NCBI RefSeq assembly: GCF_000376865.1
Contig: NZ_AQXQ01000009.1
Coordinates: 124,001-188,000 of the forward strand
Origin: Thioalkalivibrio sp. ALJ7
GTDB lineage: Bacteria > Pseudomonadota > Gammaproteobacteria > Ectothiorhodospirales > Ectothiorhodospiraceae
DNA length: 64,000 nt
Direction: 5' to 3'
Shown one piece after another: positions 44,922 to 53,277 of the stretch (position 1 is the stretch's first letter; each line of letters starts with the position of its first letter). Below the pieces are notes generated by a model. It did not search any database. It was not told the origin of the DNA and saw only the letters and a program-made list of their open reading frames with translations. The translations under genes were made by a program, and so were the position numbers.

Positions 44922-45343
44922 ACATGCACTCGCTAATCCTGCGCACGGCGGGGCACTTCCTGCTGCCGCTGCTGCTGCTGTTCTCCGTATTCCTGCTGTT
45001 GCGTGGGCATGACGAGCCGGGCGGTGGCTTTATCGGTGGCCTGGTCGCGGCCGCCGCGATCGTGCTGTACCTGTTCTCGATGGATATCCAGTCGGCACGC
45101 AAGGTGTTGCGAGTGGATCCGCGCGATGTGCTCGGGACCGGGATGGTGCTGGCGGTGATCAGTGCGATCCCGGGGGTTTTCCGGGGCCAGCCCTTCTTTA
45201 CTGCGCAGTGGTGGGAATTCACCGCGCCGCTGTTTGGCGAGATCAAGCTTTCGACCGTGCTGATCTTCGACATTGGGGTGTACCTCGTGGTGATCGGCTC
45301 GGTATTGACCATCATGCTGACCCTCGCGGAGGCGGAGGAGTAA
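44918..45343 (+). CDS. mrpB: Na+/H+ antiporter subunit B
   Basis: The 141-aa protein has four membrane helices; [25 protein letters not shown] is the MnhB signature. ATG 44918 overlaps the mrpA stop and its own TAA shares a base with the mrpC ATG (TAATG), so expression is probably translationally coupled. Confidence 0.94.
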   Translation: MNMHSLILRTAGHFLLPLLLLFSVFLLLRGHDEPGGGFIGGLVAAAAIVLYLFSMDIQSARKVLRVDPRDVLGTGMVLAVISAIPGVFRGQPFFTAQWWEFTAPLFGEIKLSTVLIFDIGVYLVVIGSVLTIMLTLAEAEE

Positions 45344-45690
45344 TGGAAGTCGTCATGGCCATCGTGGTCGGCGGCCTCTACGCCGCGGCCATCTACATGA
45401 TGCTGCGCCGTTCGATCGTGAAGCTGGTGATCGGGCTGGTGCTGCTGTCGAATGCTGCGAATCTGCTGATCTTCACGGTGGCCGGCATGACCTCGGGGGC
45501 GCCACCACTGATTTCACCGGGTGACACGGTGCCCGAAGGCGTATCCGCCGATCCGCTGGCCCAGGCCGTGGTGCTGACCGCGATCGTGATCGGGTTTGGG
45601 GTGCTGGCGTTCGCCGTGGTGCTGATCCACCGCGCCTATGAGGTGGTGCAGGCCGACGACATGGACCAGATGAAGGACACCGATCGATGA
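45343..45690 (+). CDS. mrpC: Na+/H+ antiporter subunit C
   Basis: The 115-aa protein is a NuoK homologue with three helices: [39 protein letters not shown] and [25 protein letters not shown] are typical MnhC/NuoK sequence. ATG 45343 follows GAGGAG and overlaps the mrpB stop; the frame also runs open upstream in mrpB, but without similarity. Confidence 0.94.
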   Translation: MEVVMAIVVGGLYAAAIYMMLRRSIVKLVIGLVLLSNAANLLIFTVAGMTSGAPPLISPGDTVPEGVSADPLAQAVVLTAIVIGFGVLAFAVVLIHRAYEVVQADDMDQMKDTDR

Positions 45691-47186
45691 TGATTTCGGT
45701 GGCCCTTCCGGTCGTGCTGCCGCTGCTGTTTGGCGCACTGTCCGTGATGCTCTGGCGCTCGCACTTCGCGCAGCGCTCCCTCGGCGTGATCGGGACCGGC
45801 GCGATGCTGGTGGTGTCCGTCTGGCTGCTGGCCGATACCTGGGAGCACGGCCATGTGGTGATGGAGATGGGCTCGTGGCCGGCGCCGTTCGGCATCGTGC
45901 TGGTCTCCGACATGCTGGCGGCGATCATGGTGGTGTTGACCGGCATCATCGGGTTTGCCACCGCAATCTATTCGCTCTCGGGCATCGGCAAGATGTCGGA
46001 GAAGTTCGGGTACTACCCGCTGCTGCATCTGTTGCTGGCCGGCGTGAACGGCGCCTTCCTGACCGGCGACATCTTCAACCTTTACGTGTGGTTCGAGGTG
46101 ATGCTGGTCGCCTCCTTCGCGCTGCTGATCCTGGGGGGGGAGCGAGCGCAGATGGAAGGGGCGATCAAGTACGTCACCCTGAACCTGCTGTCGTCGATGA
46201 TCTTCCTGACCGCAATCGGCCTGACCTACGGGCTGACCGGTACACTGAACATGGCCGACATCGCGGACAAGCTGTCTACGGTGGAGGACACCGGGCTGGT
46301 CACCGTGATCGCGATGCTGTACCTGGTCGCGTTCGGGGTGAAGGCGGCGGCGTTCCCGTTCTTCTTCTGGCTGCCGGCGTCCTATCACACGCCCAAGGTC
46401 GCGGTCTCCGCGCTGTTCGCGGGCCTGCTGACCAAGGTGGGGGTGTACGCGCTCTATCGCGTGTTCACGCTGATCTTCAATCAAGAGGTGGACTTTACCC
46501 ACGAGATCCTGCTGTGGGTGGCGGCCGCGACCATGCTGACCGGCGTGCTCGGGGCCGCGGCGCACTACGAGTTCCGGCGCATCCTGTCATTCCACATCAT
46601 TAGCCAGATCGGTTACATGATCCTGGGTCTGGCACTGTTCACGCCGCTGGCTATCGTGGGCGGCGTGTTCTACATCATGCACCACATCATCGTGAAGGCG
46701 AATCTGTTCCTGATCAGCGGGATCACCTTCGTGATGAAGGGGACCCACGAGCTGAAGCTGATGGGCGGGATCTATCGCACCCACCCGATGCTCGGCGTGT
46801 TGTTCCTGATCCCGGCGCTGTCGCTGGCCGGTCTGCCGCCGCTGTCCGGATTCTTCGCCAAGTTCATTATCATCCGCGCCGGTATCGAGGCCGAGGCCTA
46901 CTGGGCGGTGGCGGTCGCACTGGTGGTGGGGCTGCTGACGCTGTATTCGATGATCAAGATCTGGGCCGAGGTATTCTGGAAGGCCCAGCCGGAAGGCGTG
47001 GAGACCGATGATGTGACCTCCGGTCCGATGGTCTGGATGTGGGTCCCGGTGATCATGCTCGCACTGATGACCGTGGCCATTGGCCTGTACGGCGAGCCGA
47101 TCTATCAGATGGCGGCGATGTCGGCCGAGCAACTGCTGGATCCGTCGCAATACATTGAAGCGGTCCTCGGGGAGAGCCGCCAATGA
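45687..47186 (+). CDS. mrpD: Na+/H+ antiporter subunit D
   Basis: The 499-aa protein is a NuoM/N-like antiporter subunit with about 14 helices. E137 in [17 protein letters not shown] and K219 in [22 protein letters not shown] are the conserved ionisable residues. It overlaps mrpC and mrpE by 4 bp each. Confidence 0.95.
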   Translation: MMISVALPVVLPLLFGALSVMLWRSHFAQRSLGVIGTGAMLVVSVWLLADTWEHGHVVMEMGSWPAPFGIVLVSDMLAAIMVVLTGIIGFATAIYSLSGIGKMSEKFGYYPLLHLLLAGVNGAFLTGDIFNLYVWFEVMLVASFALLILGGERAQMEGAIKYVTLNLLSSMIFLTAIGLTYGLTGTLNMADIADKLSTVEDTGLVTVIAMLYLVAFGVKAAAFPFFFWLPASYHTPKVAVSALFAGLLTKVGVYALYRVFTLIFNQEVDFTHEILLWVAAATMLTGVLGAAAHYEFRRILSFHIISQIGYMILGLALFTPLAIVGGVFYIMHHIIVKANLFLISGITFVMKGTHELKLMGGIYRTHPMLGVLFLIPALSLAGLPPLSGFFAKFIIIRAGIEAEAYWAVAVALVVGLLTLYSMIKIWAEVFWKAQPEGVETDDVTSGPMVWMWVPVIMLALMTVAIGLYGEPIYQMAAMSAEQLLDPSQYIEAVLGESRQ

Positions 47187-47656
47187 TCGCCTTGACCTGG
47201 AATATAGCGTTGGCCCTGATCTGGGTCTTCCTGACCGGTACCTTTACCGCCGGGAACCTGCTGGTGGGGTTCTTTCTCGGCTACGTGCTGCTGGCCTTTG
47301 CCCTGCGCGACATGCCGGGGTTTGCCAGTTACGCGCGGCGGGTGCCGAAGTTCATCGCGTTTATTGGTTATTTCCTGTGGGAGCTATTCCTGTCGAACCT
47401 GAAAGTGGCCTACGACGTGATCACGCCGACCCACCATATGGTGCCGGGTGTCATCGCGTTCCCACTGGAAGCGAAGACCGACGGGGAGATCACCATCGTC
47501 GCGAATCTGATCTCTTTGACACCGGGGACCCTGAGCCTGGACGTGTCCACCGACAAGAAGGTGCTCTATATCCACGTGATGTACCTGGAGGACCGGGATG
47601 AGGTCATTCGGTCCATCAAGTACCTGGAGCACCGAGCCCTGGAGGTCCTGCGGTAA
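47183..47656 (+). CDS. mrpE: Na+/H+ antiporter subunit E
   Basis: The 157-aa protein has two N-terminal membrane helices and a cytoplasmic domain with TPTHHMVPGVIAFPLEAKTDGEI and ANLISLTPGTLSLDVS, the MnhE signature (L-T-PGT). It overlaps the mrpD stop by 4 bp. Confidence 0.94.
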   Translation: MIALTWNIALALIWVFLTGTFTAGNLLVGFFLGYVLLAFALRDMPGFASYARRVPKFIAFIGYFLWELFLSNLKVAYDVITPTHHMVPGVIAFPLEAKTDGEITIVANLISLTPGTLSLDVSTDKKVLYIHVMYLEDRDEVIRSIKYLEHRALEVLR

Positions 47657-47670
47657 CGCGGGGTGTGACG

Positions 47671-47946
47671 ATGTTCGAAATTGCACTGCTGACGGCCAAT
47701 GGTCTTTTGAGTCTCGCACTGGTGCTGGGGTTCTGGCGCCTGCTGCAGGGGCCGACGCTGCCGGATCGTGTGGTCGCCCTGGAGCTGATTGCCTCGCTAA
47801 CCATCGGCTTCATTGCGGTCTATGTGATCTCCAGTGGCCGTACGCCGTTTATCGATGTGGCCATGGTGCTGGCGTTGACGGCCTTCCTGGCGGCAGTCGG
47901 CTTTGCCCGTTACCTCGAGAAAGGGGGGCATCGCGAAAATGATTGA
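47671..47946 (+). CDS. mrpF: Na+/H+ antiporter subunit F
   Basis: The 91-aa protein has three helices; RLLQGPTLPDRVVALELIA is the MnhF signature. ATG 47671 is preferred; a GTG two codons earlier (47665) is also possible. The stop overlaps mrpG by 8 bp. Confidence 0.93.
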   Translation: MFEIALLTANGLLSLALVLGFWRLLQGPTLPDRVVALELIASLTIGFIAVYVISSGRTPFIDVAMVLALTAFLAAVGFARYLEKGGHREND

Positions 47947-48334
47947 GTTCCTGACCGGATTGTTCCTGGTGGTCGGCGCGGCCTTTATGGTGGTCGCGGC
48001 CCTGGGTCTGGTTCGTATGCCGGATCTGCCGATGCGGTTGCATGCGACCACCAAGGCCGGCGTACTGGGGGCCGGCCTGATGATGGTCGGGGTCGCGGTG
48101 TACTTCGGTGACGGCGGCGTGACCACGCGCGCGGTGGCGGTGATCGGCTTCCTGCTGTTGACCGCCCCGGTGGCCGCCCATGCGATCGGGCGCGCCGGGT
48201 ATTTCGTCGGTGTTCCGCTGTGGGAAAACAGCAAGACCGACGAGCTGAAGGGGCGCTACGACGAGAAGACCCACACCCTGTCTTCGCCGCCGGAGATGCA
48301 CGAGCCCGAGGATCAGGACGACGCATCCCGCTGA
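47939..48334 (+). CDS. mrpG: Na+/H+ antiporter subunit G
   Basis: The 131-aa protein has three helices with GLVRMPDLPMRLHATTKAGVLGAGLMM and FLLLTAPVAAHAIGRAGYFVG, typical of MnhG. A charged tail of about 40 residues follows. It completes the full A-G set; a terminator-like hairpin lies 26 bp after the stop. Confidence 0.94.
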   Translation: MIEFLTGLFLVVGAAFMVVAALGLVRMPDLPMRLHATTKAGVLGAGLMMVGVAVYFGDGGVTTRAVAVIGFLLLTAPVAAHAIGRAGYFVGVPLWENSKTDELKGRYDEKTHTLSSPPEMHEPEDQDDASR

Positions 48335-48359
48335 GACCGATGCTTTTCGGCATACCCAG

Positions 48360-48388
48360 CAAGCCCCGTGGCCATGCCGCGGGACTTG
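48360..48388 (+). terminator. Possible terminator after the mrp operon
   Basis: CAAGCCCCGTGG, a short loop and a nearly complementary arm ending GGGACTTG form a hairpin followed by only TTT. The location just past mrpG suits an intrinsic terminator, but the weak T run lowers confidence. Confidence 0.4.
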
Positions 48389-48541
48389 TTTGGGGCCGGC
48401 GCGGCCGGAGCGAGAACACCCATCTGCGTTTAGAGGCCACGCGGTCTTCCCGGCCGGAGTGAAGCGTATAGCCGGAATCTCCGGCGTCAGAAAGAACCCG
48501 GATGCTCGAGATGACCACCGGTTCAGCACACCCCAAAAATC

Positions 48542-48619
48542 GTAGGAGCCTGCTTGCAGGCGAAGCCCCTGCCAAAATTAGAGGTGGTCAGGAGAATTCG
48601 CCTGCAAGCAGGCTCCTAC
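48542..48619. repeat. REP-like inverted pair
   Basis: Positions 48542-48564 and 48597-48619 are perfect 23-bp inverted repeats (GTAGGAGCCTGCTTGCAGG start). The unit matches the pair at 28431-28491, in the opposite inside-out order, and the single copy at 34840. It lies in the 390-bp gap between mrpG and the convergent 48725 gene. The rest of that gap holds the two terminators annotated here and nothing else recognised. Confidence 0.82.
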
Positions 48620-48651
48620 AGGGGGCTATGGAGGCGCGGTCGGGGGGTGAC

Positions 48652-48678
48652 AAAAAAGCCGGGGCGCAAGGCCCCGGC
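48652..48678 (-). terminator. Intrinsic terminator of the 48725-49174 gene
   Basis: On the minus strand GCCGGGGC-CTTGC-GCCCCGGC forms a perfect 8-bp GC stem followed by TTTTTTG. It is placed 47 bp after the minus-strand stop at 48725 and is the clearest rho-independent terminator in the window. Confidence 0.85.
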
Positions 48679-48724
48679 AATGGGTACAGTCGTTGGAGAG
48701 ACGACAGTTCCTGGATCGCGACCC

Positions 48725-49174
48725 TCAGGCCGCGTGTGTCTCCTTCGCCTCGCGTGCGGCCTGCGCCTGCTCCGGATCATAGGCGGCTCCGGACCACAGC
48801 ATTTCGTAGGCAATCTCTTCGTTCCCGTTCTCGCACAGCTCGAGGACCTGCTGGAATAGCGGCTGGAACGTCTCACTCTGGTGCGAGGCTTCGTGTTCCT
48901 CGAAACTGTTCCAGAAGGTGATAATCAGCGCTTCCTTGTCCTTCATCGGGCTTTCGACCGCCTGCCCAATGGTGGAGCCCTCGTTGGAGACGGACCCGGA
49001 ATTCAGGGCGACGAAGCCGCCGACGAAGCCCGTGTCCGAGTGGTAGGTCTTCACGTTCTCGCACAGCACCGCGACGCGTTCCTGCAGGTCATCGATGGTG
49101 TATTCCGGCTTGAGGATCACACGGTTGATGGTGACCACACCGTCGGCCGGGAAGTTGTTGATCAGCTGGCTCAT
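48725..49174 (-). CDS. Hypothetical protein, possible ABM-like ferredoxin fold
   Basis: The 149-aa protein begins MSQLINNFPADGVVTINRVILKP. ALIITFWNSFEEHEASHQSETFQPLFQQVLEL resembles the strand-helix pattern of antibiotic biosynthesis monooxygenase-like (dimeric alpha/beta barrel) proteins; no catalytic residues are claimed. It is divergently transcribed from the ArsR-rhodanese regulator across a 237-bp palindrome-rich, AT-richer gap, and ends at a strong terminator. Control by that regulator is likely but not shown. ATG 49174 follows AGGAGG on the minus strand. Confidence 0.65.
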   Translation of the reverse strand: MSQLINNFPADGVVTINRVILKPEYTIDDLQERVAVLCENVKTYHSDTGFVGGFVALNSGSVSNEGSTIGQAVESPMKDKEALIITFWNSFEEHEASHQSETFQPLFQQVLELCENGNEEIAYEMLWSGAAYDPEQAQAAREAKETHAA

Positions 49175-49226
49175 AACGTCCTCCTTTTCGGGGGAAGGTG
49201 CCCGAAGGCACGGGAAGCTCATTCAG

Positions 49227-49302
49227 TTAGTAAGCAACTTCTAATTGAAGTTCCTGAGTACGTTACTCGGTTATTCGGTGACGTCAAAATATCGCTTACT
49301 AA
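49227..49302. promoter_or_regulatory. Palindrome-rich control region
   Basis: Three inverted repeats are packed between the divergent genes: TTAGTAAGC (49227-49235) with GCTTACTAA (49294-49302); AACTTC-N5-GAAGTT (49236-49252); and GAGTA-CGT-TACTC (49256-49268). They lie 50-130 bp upstream of the 48725-49174 start and could be regulator-binding sites for it. Confidence 0.5.
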
Positions 49303-49382
49303 ATGGGCGGACTCGGCCTCGAAGGGGCTTTGCGCCGCCACGTCGCGCACCCTTGCTGATCTCTCATCTTTTCTCTATCGTG

Positions 49383-49396
49383 TATTCAAACGAATA
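49383..49396. promoter_or_regulatory. Putative ArsR-type operator
   Basis: TATTC-AAAC-GAATA is a perfect 5-4-5 palindrome ending 16 bp before ATG 49412 of the ArsR-rhodanese gene. Its ATTC/GAAT half-sites resemble operators of ArsR-family sulfur regulators. Autoregulation is inferred. Confidence 0.45.
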
Positions 49397-49411
49397 TTGG
49401 AATAACTGATC

Positions 49412-50098
49412 ATGTCGGGTCGTGAACTGAAAGATTTGCTGTATGACCAGGTCGCGCGCATTGCTCGGGCCGCAGCGAGCCCCAAGCGCCTCGAATTGAT
49501 CGAGCTGCTGGTGCAGGGCGAAAAGAGTGTTGAGCAATTGGCGGCCGACGCCGAGATCAGCGTGAAGCTGACCAGTGCCCACTTGAAACAGCTGCGCCAA
49601 GCCCGTCTGGTCGAGGCCCGGCGTGAGGGTCGGCGGATGTTCTATCGCCTGGTGGACCAGCATGTGGCCGATTTCTGGGTGCTGCTGCGCACGCTGGCCG
49701 AGGAGCGGCTGCTTGAACTACAGGCCGCTACCCGGCAGATGGCCGAGGGCCCTGGCGAGCTGGCCCCGATGGCCGGAGCCGAGTTGCTGGATCAGGCGCG
49801 GCGAGGGGATTTGATCGTGCTGGATGTGCGGCCGGGCATGGAATATGCGAAAGGGCATCTGCCCTATGCGCGCTCGATACCGGTCAATGAACTGCGTACT
49901 CGCCTCGGAGAGTTGCCGAAGGACCGACCCGTGGTGGCGTATTGCCGTGGGCCCTACTGCCTGATGGCCCGGGAGGCGGTGGAGATTCTGGGTGAGCACG
50001 GCATCCACGCCAGTCGATTCGACGACGGCATTGCCGAATGGCGTTATCAAGGCTTGCCATTGGAGATGGAGTCGGATCAAAAGGAGGCCACGGAATGA
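49412..50098 (+). CDS. ArsR-family regulator fused to a rhodanese domain
   Basis: The 228-aa protein has an N-terminal winged helix (about 12-90; SVEQLAADAEISVKLTSAHLKQLRQARLVEARREGRRMFYRL) and a C-terminal rhodanese domain (about 120-222) with active loop CRGPYC (C178, C183) after RPVVAY. The cysteine loop suggests sensing of persulfide, thiosulfate or a related oxidant. It overlaps the MFS gene by 4 bp (ATGA), so the transporter is probably a target or partner. No Shine-Dalgarno is strong. Confidence 0.9.
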   Translation: MSGRELKDLLYDQVARIARAAASPKRLELIELLVQGEKSVEQLAADAEISVKLTSAHLKQLRQARLVEARREGRRMFYRLVDQHVADFWVLLRTLAEERLLELQAATRQMAEGPGELAPMAGAELLDQARRGDLIVLDVRPGMEYAKGHLPYARSIPVNELRTRLGELPKDRPVVAYCRGPYCLMAREAVEILGEHGIHASRFDDGIAEWRYQGLPLEMESDQKEATE

Positions 50099-51411
50099 CC
50101 GACGATCACAAGGCCGCTGAGGCCTACGCCCATCTGACGCACGGCATTCGGGATAACCTCGGTCAGTTTGGTCAGCAGCTGATCCAGGTCTTCTTCGTGG
50201 GCCTGACCATCGGGATGATGCGCACGGTGGTGCCGGCGCTGGCGGAGAGCGAGTTCGGCGTGGCCGAGGGCTCGTTCATGCTGTTGACGGCGTTCGTGGT
50301 TGCCTTCGGGGTGGTGAAGGGGGTGCTCAATTTCGTGGCCGGGCGCCTGTCCGAACGGTTCGGACGCAAGACGGTTCTGATGCTGGGCTGGATTGCCGCC
50401 ATCCCGATCCCGTTCATGATCCTCTATGCGCCGTCCTGGAGCTGGATTGTCGCGGCTACGGTGCTGCTGGGCGTGAATCAGGGGCTGGCCTGGTCGATGA
50501 CGCAAACGTCCAAGATGGATATCACCCGCGCGGACGAACGCGGCTTCACGATGGGCATGAACGAGTTCTCCGGCTATGTCGGGGTCGCCGTGGCCGGGAT
50601 CGTGACCGGTTACATGGCCGCCGCCGTTGGCCCGCGCATGGGTCTCTTGATCTTCGGTCTGGTGGTGATTGCCGTGGCCATCGTGATGACCGCGCTCTTC
50701 GTGCGCGAGACCCTCGATTGGGCCAAAGCCGAGGGCGCTCGGCATGCGGCGGGGCAGTCCACCGGTCCGGTCGCTCGTTACCCAAAGAATATTTCCGACA
50801 CACCGACCACCTGGGAGGTGTTCACCCTGATGTCCTGGCGCGACCGACGCATGGCGGCGTTCAGCCAGGCGGGGCTGGTGGAGAAGTTCGTGGATGCCCT
50901 GGTCTGGGTGTTCTACCCCGTATTCCTGTACCAGCAGGGGCTCAGCCTGGCGGCGATCGGCTGGGTGGTAGGGATCTATGGCTTCGTTTGGGGCGGCTCG
51001 CAGTTCGTCACCGGGCGGCTGTCCGACCACATCGGGCGCCTGCAACCTATTGTCTGGGGCATGTGGATCTGCGGTGGTGGGGTGGCGCTCACATTGCTGG
51101 GCGAGGGCGTGCTGTGGTGGTCATTTGCCGCGGCGGTGACCGGCTTCGGGATGGCGCTGCTGTATCCCAACCTCAGTGCGGCGGTGGCGGATATTGCCCA
51201 TCCGAACTGGCGCGGCTCGGCGATCGGGACCTATCGGTTCTGGCGTGATCTTGGCTATGGCGTGGGTGCGCTGGGGCTGGGCATCGTCGCCCACCTGGGC
51301 GGCTCGGTGATCTGGGGCTTCTGGTTCGTGGTGATCGCGATATTCCTCTCCGGCGCCCTGGTCTGGTGGTGGGGCGAGGAGACGCATCCGCGCCTGAATC
51401 CGGAGGACTGA
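50095..51411 (+). CDS. MFS transporter in ArsR-rhodanese operon
   Basis: The 438-aa protein has 12 hydrophobic segments. MFS loop motifs are visible after helix 2 (GRLSERFGRKTVLMLG) and helix 8 (GRLSDHIGRLQP). ATG 50095 overlaps the regulator stop; the frame is open upstream but out of homology. The substrate is unknown; linkage to a rhodanese-type regulator hints at sulfur compounds or a toxic oxyanion. Confidence 0.88.
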   Translation: MTDDHKAAEAYAHLTHGIRDNLGQFGQQLIQVFFVGLTIGMMRTVVPALAESEFGVAEGSFMLLTAFVVAFGVVKGVLNFVAGRLSERFGRKTVLMLGWIAAIPIPFMILYAPSWSWIVAATVLLGVNQGLAWSMTQTSKMDITRADERGFTMGMNEFSGYVGVAVAGIVTGYMAAAVGPRMGLLIFGLVVIAVAIVMTALFVRETLDWAKAEGARHAAGQSTGPVARYPKNISDTPTTWEVFTLMSWRDRRMAAFSQAGLVEKFVDALVWVFYPVFLYQQGLSLAAIGWVVGIYGFVWGGSQFVTGRLSDHIGRLQPIVWGMWICGGGVALTLLGEGVLWWSFAAAVTGFGMALLYPNLSAAVADIAHPNWRGSAIGTYRFWRDLGYGVGALGLGIVAHLGGSVIWGFWFVVIAIFLSGALVWWWGEETHPRLNPED

Positions 51412-51412
51412 A

Positions 51413-51871
51413 TCACCAGCGCGCCCGGTCCCACATCTCCGGGTTGGCCCAAAAGCGGGCGTTCAGCCAGTCCGGGGTGAGCTTGTAGTCGTACAGGCTG
51501 GTGCGATAGACGGCGTGATCCGGCGCGGCGGCCTCCGCCTCGGGATCGCGCCGGAATCCGAGCGCAAGGAAATCGTTCAGGTCCCAACGTGGATCGTCCA
51601 GCCGGTGCAGGATCAGCACCTCGTCGGCCCAGCGGTCGCGCAGGCCTCCCAGCAGTTGTTGTCCCGTGGTGACGTCCAGTTCGCTGAGTGTGTCCGGAAG
51701 CAGCACCAGCGGTATACGCTGTTCGGGTGGCCGGTCGAGAAATGCCGCCACCGTCTCCTGCTCCACGTCCGGCGGGCGGCCCGCGGCCTCCGGGGCGGTG
51801 ACCAGCAGGACGGCGCGCCCGTCGCGCAGGCGCTGCGGCAGGTGGCGGCGCAGGACGTCGATGTCGATCAA
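51413..51871 (-). CDS. Conserved hypothetical protein (DUF6231-like)
   Basis: The 152-aa protein has an alpha/beta pattern, with VLLVTAPEAAGRPPDVEQETVAAFLDRPPEQRIPLVLLPD in the first half and LYDYKLTPDWLNARFWANPEMWDRARW at the C-terminus. The ending YDYKLTPDWLN(A/S)R(F/Y)WANPE is reminiscent of a gammaproteobacterial family of unknown function (DUF6231); I recall this only tentatively. It is convergent with the MFS gene (stops 2 bp apart). Confidence 0.65.
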   Translation of the reverse strand: MIDIDVLRRHLPQRLRDGRAVLLVTAPEAAGRPPDVEQETVAAFLDRPPEQRIPLVLLPDTLSELDVTTGQQLLGGLRDRWADEVLILHRLDDPRWDLNDFLALGFRRDPEAEAAAPDHAVYRTSLYDYKLTPDWLNARFWANPEMWDRARW

Positions 51872-51923
51872 GTGATACCTCCCCCGGTGTTCGGCGTCGG
51901 CCCCGTCCCGGGGCCGCGTTCGT

Positions 51924-51929
51924 TATACT
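51924..51929 (+). promoter_or_regulatory. Putative -10 element (TATACT)
   Basis: TATACT at 51924-51929 lies 49 bp before the start of the cyclic-nucleotide-binding gene, in the same GTTATACTC context as the cysM promoter. A -35 box is not obvious. Confidence 0.45.
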
Positions 51930-51978
51930 CTAAAGGACTCTCACTTCTACTGCGGACCCGTCAGAAGGAAGCCTCTCC

Positions 51979-52461
51979 ATGTCCAAGGAACTGCTGACCG
52001 AATTCCTCTCCAAACACCCGATCTCCGCGTCGCTGACGCCGGCCGAGGTCGAGGTTCTGCTCGAATACCTGGAGGTGCTGGAGACCCACCACAAGCAGGT
52101 GATCGCCGATATCGGCGAGGTCGGAGAGTCGCTGTTCTTCGTGGTTAGTGGGACCGCCGCGCTATACCACGATGACGGGAGCCAGGAGATCGAGGTCGGC
52201 CGCATGCAGACTGGCGAGTTGGCCGGGTCCATGTCCTTCTTTGACCGGGTGCCGCGCGGGGTCCGTATGCGCGCCCTCAGCGACAATACGCGCCTGCTGC
52301 GCCTGTCGCGCTCGATGTACGATCGCCTGCGTGTCGAGCAGCCCTACATCGCGGTGAACCTGCTGGAGTTCGCAATCATCAGTCTGGATCACCTGATTCG
52401 CCGGGTCTCCGAGGACGTGGCCACCTACGCCCACTACCTCTACTCGCCGGGCAAGAAGTAA
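51979..52461 (+). CDS. Cyclic nucleotide-binding domain protein without DNA-binding domain
   Basis: The 160-aa protein has a Crp-like beta-roll: TPAEVEVLLEYLEVLETHHKQVI, SLFFVVSGTAALYHDDGSQEIEVGRMQTGELAGSMSFFD, VPRGVRMRALSDNTRLLRLSRSMYDRL. GELAGSM and PRGVRMRA approximate the phosphate-binding cassette. There is no helix-turn-helix, so it is not a Crp-type regulator by itself. AAGGAAG precedes the ATG. The ligand could be cAMP, cGMP or c-di-GMP. Confidence 0.85.
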   Translation: MSKELLTEFLSKHPISASLTPAEVEVLLEYLEVLETHHKQVIADIGEVGESLFFVVSGTAALYHDDGSQEIEVGRMQTGELAGSMSFFDRVPRGVRMRALSDNTRLLRLSRSMYDRLRVEQPYIAVNLLEFAIISLDHLIRRVSEDVATYAHYLYSPGKK

Positions 52462-52485
52462 CGGCGGCCGCGAGCCGAGACCCGC

Positions 52486-53277
52486 GTGCTCGCCAGCCTG
52501 CAGACGGTCGCCGAACACCTGCTCCTGCCACCGGGGCTCGGCATGGTGCTGACCCTGGTTGGGATCGCCTTTTGGCGGGCGGACTGGCGCGGTGGCCGGC
52601 CGTTGCTGGCGGTTGGGTTGCTGGCCCTCGTTCTGCCCAGTCTCAATATTGTCGCTCAGCCGCTGGCTCACAGCATCGAACGCGACCTGCGCGATCAGGT
52701 CCTGGCCGTAGGGCGGGCGGATGCCATCGTGGTGTTGGGGGGCGGGCGCCTGCCCGGGCGTGGCGAGGATGGCGGCCGGGATGCGCTGAATCCCCAGACC
52801 CACGAACGTGTGCGCCACGCCGCGCGGCTGCACCGGGACACCGGGCTGCCAATCCTGGTCTCGGGTGGCAGTCCTGGTGCCCTGCCCGGTCGGCGGTCGG
52901 AGGCGGAGCTGATGGCGGCGGCATTGCAAGGTGATCTTGGGGTGCCGGTGCGTTGGCTGGAGAACACCTCGCGCAATACCTGCGAGAACGCCACACATAC
53001 CCGCCAGCGTCTGCAAAACAGCGATGTGCAACGAGTCCTGGTAGTGACCCAGGCACTCCACATGCCGAGGGCCCTGGCCTGCTTCGAACGCGCTGGCATG
53101 GCGGCCGATCCGGCCCCCGCGGGCTTTCGAGGTCCGACCGGGGATCCGCGCCAGATCACGGACTTTCTGCCGCGTTGGGAGGCACTGGAGACCTCCCAGT
53201 TTGCCCTGCGCGAATGGCTCGCCCGGCTGGCGCGGCCCCTGCGTGACCGCTTGCAAGGGCGGAGCGACCCCGCCTGA
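52486..53277 (+). CDS. YdcF/ElyC family (DUF218) membrane protein
   Basis: The 263-aa protein has two N-terminal membrane helices (about 13-30, 40-58) and a DUF218 domain with DAIVVLGGGRLPGR, GLPILVSGGSP, ENTSRNTCENA and VLVVTQALHMPRALACFERAGM, all typical. ElyC acts in envelope integrity and peptidoglycan synthesis in E. coli. The GTG start at 52486 is used; the stop overlaps the YdbH-like start (TGATG). Confidence 0.87.
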   Translation: MLASLQTVAEHLLLPPGLGMVLTLVGIAFWRADWRGGRPLLAVGLLALVLPSLNIVAQPLAHSIERDLRDQVLAVGRADAIVVLGGGRLPGRGEDGGRDALNPQTHERVRHAARLHRDTGLPILVSGGSPGALPGRRSEAELMAAALQGDLGVPVRWLENTSRNTCENATHTRQRLQNSDVQRVLVVTQALHMPRALACFERAGMAADPAPAGFRGPTGDPRQITDFLPRWEALETSQFALREWLARLARPLRDRLQGRSDPA

